NCBI GenBank assembly: GCA_024663395.1
Contig: JANFAH010000013.1
Location: 124,001 to 188,000 of the forward strand
Source of the DNA: Pisolithus tinctorius
Lineage: Eukaryota > Basidiomycota > Agaricomycetes > Boletales > Pisolithaceae
DNA length: 64,000 bases
Direction: 5' to 3'
Part shown: piece after piece, positions 44,207 through 55,142 of the stretch
How positions within the stretch are numbered: position 1 is the stretch's first letter
How the letters are laid out: the number at the start of each line of letters is the position of its first letter
Made by a program: the position numbers and the translations under genes
Notes under the pieces: model-generated
What the model saw: only the letters and a program-made list of their open reading frames with translations
The model's database searches: none
Told to the model about the DNA's origin: nothing

Positions 44207-45753
44207 GCACAATGAGAATTATGCACCAGGAAACCATGCACTATGAGAACTTCAACTGTACCACTACACTAATGATACAGGCAGGTTGCTTAGCATATAT
44301 AGACTCCAATTAAAATATATTTGTGATCTAAAATGCAGTATTTCAATGTGCTGTGGTCACTGGACAGTGGGGGGCCTTCCTATGGCACTGTGGCACCTGT
44401 AGATGGCTGTACTGCACTGCACAACAACTTTGGGTTTTGCTGATGAAACCTGAGATTTTGTGCCACTGGAACAGACTATGGATTCTCCAGGAGAAACTAT
44501 GGATACTATGATAGTACTATGAAAGCACTGTCTAGGCAGACCCTCACTATGAACACCATGACACTGTCCAGTACTGGCTGGCACTGGACACTTGTCCCAG
44601 GTTTTGCTGATGCATACCAAGTTGACAGTAGATATGGCCAGGATGACCAGTCAGAAGTTCCAGGGCCCACATGTCTCCTGAGAGCCTGGATGTGTGATAT
44701 GGGTTAGCTCAGCCAACAAGGCCAGGTGTGCCTGGAGAACAGTCAGGATTTGCTGCAGTAGAGCTAGGTGAAAGATTTCCAACACACTGCCAGACCTAAT
44801 GCCAAGCATGTGCACCACTTGTCAAGAACAAACCAAGAGTCTTCTTAGGTTTAAACAAGTTTACCCAGACTAATTGGCCAGGTGCAACTGTACTATGGGA
44901 CTTGGGCTGCCACTGGTTGTCACACAGCCACCTGTAGCTTGTGCCTGCATGTCATCATGCATATCATTCCTGCACTGCACCCTTTGTGAGATGGCAGTTT
45001 CAGGGGCTACCCTTACCCCTCTGGACTGGTTCCCACCACCTCACTAGATAGGCTAGCCTAGGCTTCTAGTAGTTTTCCCTGTGTTTTCTCACTGATTAGT
45101 GCCATTTCCTTAGCATAGTAGATGCTTTTTTCATGTACTGGTGTGTTTCCTCTCCTGAGTCTGTTGCAGTTGACCTCACTGCCCTATGCATATTGTGTCA
45201 ACTACAAACTCATTTGGGCTCTGGCCATGCAGCCTGTTTTTGGCTATCCATCAGGAAAGTTACATCTAGTCTGCTTTGTCTGATACAGTCTGCTGCAGAC
45301 AATTCAGACAATCCAGACAATCCAGACAATCCAGATGTCAGACACTAGATAGCTGAATGGTGTGTCAAGGATTCAAATGAATTGAATTAAAGTTTGTCAG
45401 ACTAAATCAGATGGATCAGACAAGCAGGCTACTTGTAACTTTGCTGATGCTCCCATCCTCTCCCCATATGCCTGTCACCGATTAGTGAACTGCAACTGAG
45501 CTGTGCTGACTGTACAAGCTCTAAACTATTTGACTCCATGCTCAGTTTGTAAACAAGGTTTCTGCCGAAGAAATTCGGCACTTAAATCTAGTTCGAAACT
45601 GGGAAATGCACACCTGCAAAGATGACTGGTATACTATACAATGGTTTGGAGATACATACTACAGAAAAAATCGCCAAACATCGGAAGTCAAGAGGATAAA
45701 GCACCCACAGAGCAGCACATTCAAGAGGATATCGAAATAGAAAATAGTGCCGC
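44207..45753. other. Intergenic, no supported gene
   Basis: CpG-poor DNA without long frames. It holds one short tandem repeat (45296-45331) and no recognisable element end. Confidence 0.5.
45296..45331. repeat. 9-bp tandem repeat, four units
   Basis: Four units of CAGACAATC (the first ending T) run without spacers, so this is a minisatellite and not a CRISPR array. Confidence 0.85.
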
Positions 45754-48700
45754 TCACACTTCCTCAAACACATACAGTCCATCTAACTCGCCTCCCATAA
45801 CTAATCCCGTCTTCACAACGCCTGCACCGCCGCTTCGTTGCATACTCACATCTACACATCCCCCTCTTCCTCTGGTCTTCTTCCTGTCATCACTACCACG
45901 GTCTTCCTCGGGGGATGGAAGGCTGCTGCTCACAGCGGTGACAGACGAGGGCGGAGTCGTCGATAACGAGCGGGGAGTCGATGTCTTTCTGTCACGTCCA
46001 CCTACACCAGCAGTAGCAGCGCTTGCAGGTTCAACACGTAACCGTTTCTGCAACGAGCCCATCTGCATTGGGTCAGCATGGTTGTCTGCTGACGAAGTGG
46101 AATCCGTCTGGCCGCCGCCGTCACCGCTCACCTCCAACTCCTCAGACGACCGTTTCCGTTGCCGAGGGGTCGCAGTATTAGCAGTTGCGACGGGGTCCGA
46201 ACCCACTGCTTCTGGTTTATGGGTGGGCAAGGGGGTAACAGAGGACACGTCCAGAACGCCAGAAACCACCACGGCACCCATACGCGCCCGTTTCGGGGGG
46301 GTACCTACTCTTGGCACGCCGGCTCCCTCCTCTGTCTGATTCTCAGCATCCAAATCACCACAGGACCGTTTCTTAGGTGTGACTGCATGCTCACGACCAT
46401 GATCATGACGACTAGCAAGCGGTGGAGGATCAGCATCAGCATCCCCTTGCTCATCCTCCTCTTCACTCTCTTCCTCTCCCTCCTCTCCCTCCTCCTCCTC
46501 CTCCTCTTCTTCTTCTTCCTCGTAGTATTCCTCCTCTTCCTCCTCTTCTTCATGCGCGACAACCTCAGGATGAGAACGCAGTTGCACCTCTTCTAACACA
46601 ACTTGTGGCGGGCATTGTTGTTGCTGATGATGATGCTGGTCTTGGTACACCTCGTGACGCACATTCTGCGCGGGGGCTTGTTGTTGCTGCTGTGTCGAAA
46701 CGGCATTGGTATTGGTATTTCCAGTACCCACGTTCGCATTCGCGTTCGCGTTCAGGATGGCCCGCTCACATATCGAGCATCGACAATGGAAAAGTGGAGC
46801 ACACGCTTCCCGCCAAGCCTATAAATAAATAAAATCTTGATCAATGACCTACCCGACAACAAAAAACAGAGCGCACTACGCACCATTCTGAAGGCCTCCA
46901 AGCTAAATTGTGGCATAAACGCAAGGGTGACAGGGATATAAGGGATGGGGTGTAAAAGTCTCGGACGCGCCAACGTCGGGGATATTGGTATCGGTGGCGA
47001 ATAGGTAGGTTTCGGAGTCTTGGTCCCGGTCGCGGTAGCAGTATTAGGGCTGGCATCAGTCCCCGTGGCAGACGTCACAGAGCCCGAAACGGAAGGGCTC
47101 GTCGTCCGAGTCGATATTGCAGGCCGTGGAACACGCGGTGGTGGAATAACTTTCCCTCCTCGTTTCTCCAGCTGCCCACGGGCAGGAGGAGGCGACGGCG
47201 TCGTCTGTAACGTCGTCGTCGATAATACAGGGCTCGTCGTATGCGACGAGGTATCGCTTCTGTCTGACGTGCTGCTATTCGTGTCCTCCTCTCGTTCCTC
47301 GGTTTTTGTAGTTTCCCCTCCAAATTTCGTATTCCCGCCGGGCTCGGAGGGAGATGAGGACGGTGATGATGATGATGTCGAGGATGGCAAGGCCAAAGCC
47401 ACCCAATCATATCCCTCAAACCACACACCGGGTTGTCTTAACCCCTCAAGAACCTCTTCCATGCCCATCCTTGCGACTTTTACAGCGGGGTCGACGACCC
47501 CTCTCTGCCCACGTCCCACTCCGTCAGGCGAGCTTCGTTCACAACCACCATCGCGGTCGAACCGTGACCAACCCCTTACACCATACATAGCCTCGACGAC
47601 GATCTTCCGCACTAGGTTCACCATCGCGGGCAAAAGGATGTCCCTCAATTGTTTTTGATACGCGCGGTATGCCTGTTCACAGAGCGAGAACGAGGGTGGA
47701 GCGTGTGATCGAACAATGGACATTCGAGGATGGATGTCCTCCTCCTCCTGTTGTTCTTTTTCATCACGGGTGTCTTCGTGGTTCGAATTTGGGTCTAGAT
47801 CACCGTCTGCATTTGGGTTCGCGCTCAGGGAACCCTCGGAGAAGGACGAGGCGTTGGAAGTCGAAGGTGCAACTGTCCACGGACACGGATGCACAGCTCT
47901 CACTCTTCTTACCTTCCTCCCTCCAATCCTTGCCCCGACATCAACAGTAACCGCACTATTCACCTCCAAATCCGGTTCGCTCTCTGTTTCCTCCCCCACG
48001 TCTCTGACACCTCCACCGGCAGGCCACGCGTGTCCATACCACTGATCCGCAGGGTTCACCCAATGTCCGTCTAGGATCCTCGTGCGTGCCCAATCGGAAA
48101 TGGAGAGATCGCGAATACCGCCGGCATCTTCAGTCAGGGAAAGGAGTTCCGGGTCTTCCTCCTCTTCCTCTTCCTCGAGGTCCTCGAGGTCAGGATCGAC
48201 GTCGACATCAGAGGATGGGTCTTGGTTGTGGTCATATTCGATGGCGCGGGGGGCTTGGGAGATATGGGAGTTGGGGGACGTGGTTTGAGATGCGACTTCT
48301 TCATATGGAGAGGATGCGTGCGATCGGAGAGAAGGCGAGCAGCCTTTCTGTCCGCGCTGCTGGTGCGCTGCCACTTCCCCGGTCCCAGTCTCGCCACCCA
48401 CTACGACATCAGCACCAATCTCCCCTCCTGCCCACCTTGTCGCGGCGACAGCCTGCTCCATTAATGCGACCATCTTTGTCTCCTTCCTCAGCCAAAACTT
48501 TTCCCTTGCGACACCTATTACCTCAGAGATGGAGCCTTCGCCAAGATCGATGAATGCGTCGACGGTCTGACGCGTCTCCCAATCGGGAGAGGCGTATTTA
48601 AAGGGAGGGGAGCGAGTAAGTAACATCGGGATGCCTTTGTCCGCGTTATTATCGTTAATACTATCGAGGGTATGGTGTGACGAACGAGAAGAATCAGAAC

Positions 48701-49867
48701 GACGTCGGCCCGCTTTCGCGACATGCGAATGAGACCTAGCGGAAGGAGACCGAAACACAGCGGCGCCAAACCTGGGACCGCCAACGGCCTCTCTATCTCT
48801 AGCGCTCGAGGATATCCTCTGCCACAGCCACTCGTTGCGACAAGACCGACAAGTTGTTTCGATACCAGGCCAGGTTTCGTCGTCTTCGTTTTCGGCGCAG
48901 CAGACCATGAGGGCAGGGTTGAATGGGAGAGATGGGGCTGTTGTAGGTTGGAAATGTGGGGGTAGTTGGTGATGTTGTTGCTGCTGTACGAATCTCATCG
49001 CACCAGTCTGTACATCAAATGCAGTCTGGAAAGGTTGTATCGGTACCGATACCTGCAAGGCAGACAGAAGTGGCTGCTGCTGCAGGGGATGAGGAGGATC
49101 GCATTCGTTGGGGGGTGCTTCCCTCAAACACAATCCGCAAAATGTGGATTTCCGATGTTCCCTACACAGAGTGATTGTGCCCAAATTCAATGACTGGAAG
49201 GTGCGTTTGACGTTGGCGAGACCTGCGGAAGTGTAGGGAGCATTGATGCGACAGACGTAGCAGCTTCGTGTAGTTATCTGGCGAAAATGGCGGTATGGTG
49301 ATTGGTGGTGCAGAGGGAGCGGCGAACCAGGTGGTGGTGGTTTTGGACGAAGGATGGTGAATTGAGCGAGGACGCTGTGCGGGTCGATGACGGTGCATGC
49401 TTTGGACCAGAAGAAGTGAGTCTCGACTGGACGAGGGGAGTGTGGTGCATGAGCGGGTTAAAGACTGGGATAAGATAGCAAAGAGAAGAGAAGGACGCAC
49501 GCGCAGCAGCCCAAGCGGGAGTGACCTGCATGATACGTTCCAAGTCAAGGGCATCGCGGAGAGTGGTGTAGACGATTCGGGGATGCCAGAGTTCCTTTGC
49601 GTCCCAAGTAAGGGGCGTGTAGTGTGAGGACTGGAGGTCGATGAGGAGGTGGGTGGCGATCGACCTGTCACGCTAGTGGTCAGTGCCAAGTAAGTACTAA
49701 GTGGCAAGGAGGCGCATGCACCTGACAAGTTCGGGAGGGAGGTGTTGCCATGATCTGTTTGTGTGTTTACCCTTGTAGTAGCAGATGCGATCTTCGCCAC
49801 CCGTCGTCGTCGTCGCCGTCGCTGCCGCTGCGGCTGTCGCCGATGGGGACGAGCGAGTCGGAGTCAT
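45754..49867 (-). CDS. F-box and cysteine-rich protein, 1305 aa
   Basis: Exons on the minus strand are 49867-49722, 49664-49501, 49426-46884 and 46818-45754. The summed length of 3918 nt is in frame and all introns are GT..AG. The ATG at 49867 gives an Ala/Thr-rich leader, then an F-box-like start (SWQHLPPELVR, continuing SIATHLLIDLQ) at about residues 39-85. Next come CYVCRINAPYTSAGL near 160, CREHRKSTFCGLC near 195 and CRSCRNEWLWQR near 300, which are paired cysteines likely to bind zinc. The middle has a conserved block DFIDLGEGSIS-like (DAFIDLGEGSISEVIGVA) and ILDGHWVNPADQWY. The end has a long Glu-rich tract and Ser/Thr-rich tails. An F-box would make it an SCF ubiquitin-ligase adaptor. 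I recall the family as agaricomycete-conserved without known substrates. Confidence 0.8.
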
Positions 49868-50317
49868 CCTGATTATTACTCTGTTCTTTTGATTGTCTGC
49901 ACGCTATTTTAGAGGCTGATTAGCGGTGCGCGACGAAAGACAGCCCGCGGGAGGCGCAGCGGGTGGCGATTGGATGACAACCTGTACACATACACATACA
50001 CACACAAACAATCACACAAACACTTAGTCCTTGCATTTCCCACGCACAGGCCAGGATCGCGCGGTCTACGATCAAAATATCGGGTATGTGCACCATGGGA
50101 GTAACAATACTCGCGGCGAGGATAGGGGTTGCAACACCCCGCCCCATGTAATAGCTCGTCTCACAGCACCTGCCTAGCGTCCGGGACTTTTGCCGATGTT
50201 ACTTGGAGCCATGGGATTAAGATTAGTCTTCGTTATCTCGCTACATCCTTTCGTCGGTTCGTACCACCTCTGGGTCCAATCGACGTATATTATCTTTTCG
50301 TATCGATTCACTTGTAG
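49868..50317. other. Divergent intergenic region
   Basis: 450 bp between the F-box gene (-) and the broken gene at 50318 (+), and likely holding both promoters. A CA/AC-rich stretch lies at 49983-50020. No other feature. Confidence 0.5.
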
Positions 50318-51141
50318 ATGGATGCCAGCACATGGCATGACATAGTCTTCTTCGACTGGGAGAAGACTGCCCCATGCAAGCTGGAGCGTATAGAGCACTG
50401 CAAGGAACTCCAAGAAAAGCTGCACGAGTTTCTTGCTCTCCATACCTCCTACTCCCTACCCAGCAGGCCGTCCATGCGGCAACCATCACAGACGTTAAAG
50501 TGGAAGAGGACCTCTCAATATCTCCGAGTAGTCCCAGCCAGCCAACGGGAGAATCTGAAAATTTGGCTTACTAACGCCTACGGCAAATACGAAGTGTTCT
50601 GTGCCCTCGAAGACACACCATCAGCCAGTCCCAGCCTCCTTCGGTCGTCCAACTCTCAGCCCTTCTTTTCTTCGTCCACTGACATTGCTTGGATAACCAT
50701 CTCTACGTGCACAGCTGCTACTGTTGTGTGCACCTGATGTTTTGAGGCCTGCAAAGAACTCTTTCTTGGGAATCACGAACACTGTTACTGCTACGTTGCA
50801 CATAGTCAATGCGGCATGGAAATCAAAACATTTGCCTCTGAGTGATTTCCATTTGACCAGTGCCGGATATATGAGAGGCATTGGGAAGAGCTCGTGCGGC
50901 AACGCACAGAAGAGGAGGTGCATACCTTGATGCGCCATCAATTGACTATCAATAAGAGTCGGCACGAAATCGCCAAGAATTGAAACGAAAGATGGAGGAA
51001 AGGCGCAGGGCCTGTCAAAAAGTCGACAAAAAACTCGAGGAAGCAAGCAGAAAGTTTGAAGAAGTGTATAGACCCGACAGAGTCTGCTGGCTGGAGGAGC
51101 TTGAGCAATCAAAGAGAAAACGCAAGGTGCTGACTTTCTAA
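50318..51141 (+). pseudogene. Broken cysteine-rich coiled-coil family gene
   Basis: ATG at 50318 opens MDASTWHDIVFFDWEKTAP, then SQYLRVVPASQRENLKIWL and YGKYEVFCALEDTP. A frameshift near 50690 leads to LDNHLYVHSCYCCVHLMF. A second shift near 50735 leads to FEACKELFLGNHEHCYCYV and AHSQCGMEIKTF. An in-frame TGA follows near 50843, then ERHWEELVRQRTEEEV. A last shift near 50980 leads to ELKRKMEERRRACQKVD and a basic end at 51141. The clean order of conserved blocks across frames indicates one gene with four lesions rather than introns: no GT..AG pair fits and the shifts are of one base. The full-length protein would be a cysteine-rich, C-terminally coiled-coil protein of unknown role. Confidence 0.65.
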
Positions 51142-52169
51142 TTCTACTGGCAAAAACTGATGGTTTACTTATGGTCGCCTCCAATGGGCTTCACAACTGA
51201 GTTGTAGTTGCTTGGAGCACAAAGTGAGAAGGACCACTCGGAGCAGCAATGGCAATGCATCTGCCGTGGAATTGTCGACCACCACACACCTGAAGCGGCG
51301 CAACGCGAAAGCTGCGGATGGCGAGTTGGCGAACACTACACACGATCGCAACGAGGCGGAGTACTCTCCGAACACGTTCGCGATATTCCCCATCAAAGTC
51401 TGGTCCCCACCTTCCTGAGGGTGTCTGTATTGCTCCTGGTACGCGTTCTTGAAGTTTGGGTCCGCTCACTTGCGACTGGGCCAACGCATTCTCGGTGTAC
51501 ACCTGCGATAGGCGAGAACTGTTCTGGACAGTCACAATCATGTATGAGAGCTGTGAGTGTTCATCTGAGAGTGTAGAGCGGTTCTTCGGGAGCGAATACC
51601 TCTACGGAAATGGAATTATAATGTAGTGGGGTGTTCTTGTTTGGAGGTGTGATTGGGTGAGTGGATGGGCACTTCAACGTCGCATCATATGACTGACACT
51701 TCAAACACTCATTCAAACTGATTGTAAGCGTACGCTTACCACTAACACGCCACTCACGCTATCACTCACGCTAACGACGTTGCTCATGCTAACACGTGAC
51801 ATTATCACACCTCCTATCGCGCTTTCGTTTGAGCATGCGGATCCCTCCTGCTGTGTTGCGCTGTTTGGACTTTGGGGGTATATAAACTGGTGCTGTCTGT
51901 GTTCACGGGTCATATCTTCTTTCTCCCGTTTTTCTCTCTCTCTCTTTGTCGATCGTTTGTATCAGCGTATACGCTTGATCACTTAATACCACACGCCTGT
52001 CCACGTTCTATCGTTGTTGTGGCCTGTTTGAGTGTGCTCACCCGTGACGGTGAGTTCCAGTGATCTGGACACCGATATCAAGTGTCCTAGCTTTTTGTTG
52101 TGCATGGGGTGCATAGAAATAACTGAACAAGCTGGCCTCCCTACCTAAAAACAAACCAAAAGTTATATA
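51142..52169. promoter_or_regulatory. Intergenic region with an isolated core promoter
   Basis: At 51882-51890 a TATATAAAC box is followed by a long CT-rich tract (51910-51947), the classic layout of a strong fungal promoter on the plus strand. No reading frame follows before the calcineurin gene, which ends from the other side at 52170. It may serve a non-coding transcript or a lost gene. The rest holds only short frames. Confidence 0.35.
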
Positions 52170-54746
52170 TTAACTTCCACTACTCCTTTTCCCATCCAAC
52201 GCTGCCTGAATCATCGAAATCGTACTCTGCACACTCCTGGACATCGGTGACGGACTCTTTGATCGACGTTCATTCACAGCTGCGAAAGATGGCGGAGGAG
52301 GTGTCGGAGGAGAGCTCATACTAGATGCACTTCCTGCGGGCGATGATGCACGATCAAGGAGGGGCGTTCCTGAGCGTTCCTCGTCGGAGGGTGTGGGCGA
52401 GCGGTTAAGACGTGAATGTAGCTGCGAATGTGGTTGCGAGTGTGGGTGGGCGTTTGAGTTCGTAATTGAGGAGATACCAGAGGATGAGGGCAGAGGCGGT
52501 GAACGAGTCAGGAAAGTTCGTTCCGGAACTTTGTCGAATAGCACCGGTGGAAGTCGCTCGTTCTCGATATCAGACCGGCGTCTACGAGGGGAGGAAGGAC
52601 CGAAGTATGTGAGCAGCGTGTACAAAACGAGGACAGAGGATGAATTGATACGAACGCGTCTTCGAAGCTCATGATCGCCTTCTTGATGCCTTCCGCACCG
52701 AGCGCAAGTGTGCCGCAGGGTAACTTCCCCGTTGCAGATATACTTTTAAGCTCGGAAACGTTCTCTGACTCTTCGCTGCACAATCCGACCGTTACCGTGA
52801 GCACGACGACTGCTGCCGGTTCGTCCATACGCAAGAACGGACACACCGAAGAAGGGAAAATACGCGAGCCATATGACCCACAGCAAGAATCTTGTTCTTG
52901 ATGACGCGCCTTCTGTCTTCAGAATGGGAAGGTGAAGCTGCTATCGATGTCATAGTCTCTTCTTCGAGCTCCTCCTTTGTGCAAGTGTTGAGGACCGCGA
53001 CAAGCATGTCCGTTACTGCAAAGGATAGTCATCAGTAATGTTACTGAAGCGGAAGCAGAAATGGGACTGACTTTTCTCCCCGACGAATGGTAAACTCCAT
53101 TCGAAAACGTCTTTAAAATTCGGGAGCCAATATGGGTGGGGTGTGCAATTGAATTGAGTGATATTCATCGTATTATTCTCATATTTCAGCACGGCAGCCT
53201 TGTTATTGTATACGTCAAGATAATTCGGTGCTGAGAATATCGTAATAAGAGCTGGGAAGCCCGTGTTCTGGGCTTTCCTGTACATCCGGAAGCTAGAGAC
53301 ATCATTCGGCGGCGTTAGTAAGCGCCGGAAACTGTTCAGTGAAATGGGAGAAAAAGGAATGAACTCACCCAGCGTCCTGAGCCTCATGCGCACGTACGAT
53401 CGACAACAAATTGTTTCGTTCAAGGAACTTACAGGTCGCAGCATACCTATACAGAGGCAAGAAAAGAACAACTCAACGAGATAAGCTGGCTAGCCACGGA
53501 GGATCCTCACGTAAAGAAGTACGAACAACCTCGGACATGGTTATGCAAGAAACCTTCTGTCGTTTTTTCGGTCCCAAAATCTTCGGTTGGGTCCGACCAG
53601 AGGATGTCGCACATTAACCCGTGCGTAGGTGGTTCACGGAAGCGGTCTATCTGTATCGGGGGAGGGGTCAGCGGAGTGTGGCGAAGGCCAAATCCCATAT
53701 ATGTGGAGGGAGAACACAAGAATTGCACGGGACTTACGTTTCGGAGATCGTCGACAGTAAAAAGTTCGGGGGAGAGTCCGCCGTGTATACAGAGAAATTG
53801 TTTGTTCATGATTGCTGCGAGAGGGAGGGCGCAGAACGACTCCATGCAAGCGTCATACACGCGCTCAGAGTACTTGTGTTTGCCTGCAACGCGGGTAAAC
53901 ACTCATCAGTTCAAAGCGATGGCGGGGACGTACATTCGGTTTTAAAGGTGAAGTATTCCGTCAGACGACGGCATTCGTGGTTTCCTCGGAGAAGGAATAT
54001 TGCGCCTGGGTTGTGTATCTTGAGTGCCCATAGATAGAGCACGCACTGAAGAGAAGATGAGCTGGATGGACGGTATAAGAGAGGGAGAGTACCTCGATGC
54101 TAAAGTACCCTCGATCTACATAGTCTCCCAGAAACAGATATCGTGTCGTCTCTGGGCTGCCGCCTTTCTCGAAGAGTTTCATGAGGTCGTACTGTATATG
54201 TGACGTCAGCTACACAGCACGGTACGCGGAAAAGATGGGCGAACATATTGACCGTGGATGTCCCCACAGACTATATCCCGGGGTGTTAGCATGTGAATTA
54301 CAGCGGTGATGGATCGTAAACAAGGCCGGCGGTGAATGCTGACCTGTGATGGGAGCATCGACATCGAGGACGTTCGGTTCCGCCCGGAGCAGCGCTGTTG
54401 CCATTTCGATGATCCAAAGTGCATGGTCCTCCTTAACCCGACCCTCTCTGAAGAAGTGGTTCTTCAGAAAGGGGAGATTGGGTTTGGTACGGTCTGGCGA
54501 AGCGAAAAACTGAGAATCGGTGGGTACATCTGTGGCGGGTGCGACGACCTTATCGAGGTAATTAGCCACGGGGTAGAGCGATGTCATTGAATGCAATATT
54601 AGACGTACGTCCTTTACGATTCGTTCCTGTGTGCTAACAACGCTGCCATTCTCGAGTCGTTGTTTGGAGTAGTCGATGGAGGGACGGTTATTTCTGAATT
54701 GGATCTCCTGAATAGCTCTATACATCTGGCCCTGAGATGCGACCAT
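52170..54746 (-). CDS. CNA1: Calcineurin A (PP2B) catalytic subunit
   Basis: Twelve minus-strand exons: 54746-54609, 54548-54344, 54270-54245, 54191-54093, 54045-53934, 53883-53738, 53650-53511, 53446-53369, 53292-53072, 53015-52847, 52775-52656 and 52581-52170. They sum to 1866 nt (621 aa) with consistent phases. This Ca2+/calmodulin-dependent Ser/Thr phosphatase acts in stress response, cation homeostasis and hyphal growth. Metal and catalytic motifs are GDIHGQY (about 117-123), GDYVDRG (145-151), RGNHECR (176-182) and CIHGG (about 227); RAHEAQDAG lies further on. The segment [18 protein letters not shown] (about 424-441) is the calmodulin-binding helix, and [19 protein letters not shown] the autoinhibitory motif. 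The Ser/Pro-rich tail is fungal. All active-site residues are intact. The start could lie upstream if an extra exon exists. Confidence 0.95.
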
Positions 54747-55142
54747 CGTGCAGCACACTTAGATGGGGATATGTCGTTGGATCTTTATACCAAGTCCAGC
54801 TGTCACAGCACCTGTACAGGCAGTGGAACGGTAATCCTGTGCTGGGGGGGGGTACAAGTACGACCAAATGGGTCCCAGACCGGACTCCCGCATGCAGTTA
54901 AAGCTAACGTATGTAGTCATCATACCACAGCTTGTTCGCCACAACAACAAAAAGAATCGCGGAAACTATTACAATAAGATCCTCCGCACACGGACAATCA
55001 GCCGTTATCTGGATTTCGTTGCACCAGTACTAGTAAATTCGTTATAGTAGTCACTAGTGTGGTCACGTGGCCAGCCACTTTGCTGCGATCACGCAGACCA
55101 TCATCGATCTCTCCGTGCCATCTTAGTATTTAGCAACGAGGC
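54747..55142. promoter_or_regulatory. Divergent promoter region between CNA1 and an F-box gene
   Basis: 396 bp separate the two start codons on opposite strands, so both promoters must lie here. It contains a G-run at 54844-54852 and a TCACGTGG (E-box/G-box type) at 55063-55070. No calcineurin-response motif could be assigned with confidence. Confidence 0.5.

Noticed and set aside
45296..45331. Short tandem repeats as a possible CRISPR-like array.
   Set aside because: Nine-base units without spacers in a eukaryotic genome are a minisatellite.
45641..48965. Long plus-strand frames (for example 45641-46339, 46159-46596, 47020-47658).
   Set aside because: They mirror the low-complexity Glu, Ser and Pro codons of the minus-strand F-box gene, whose spliced frame is intact and conserved-looking.
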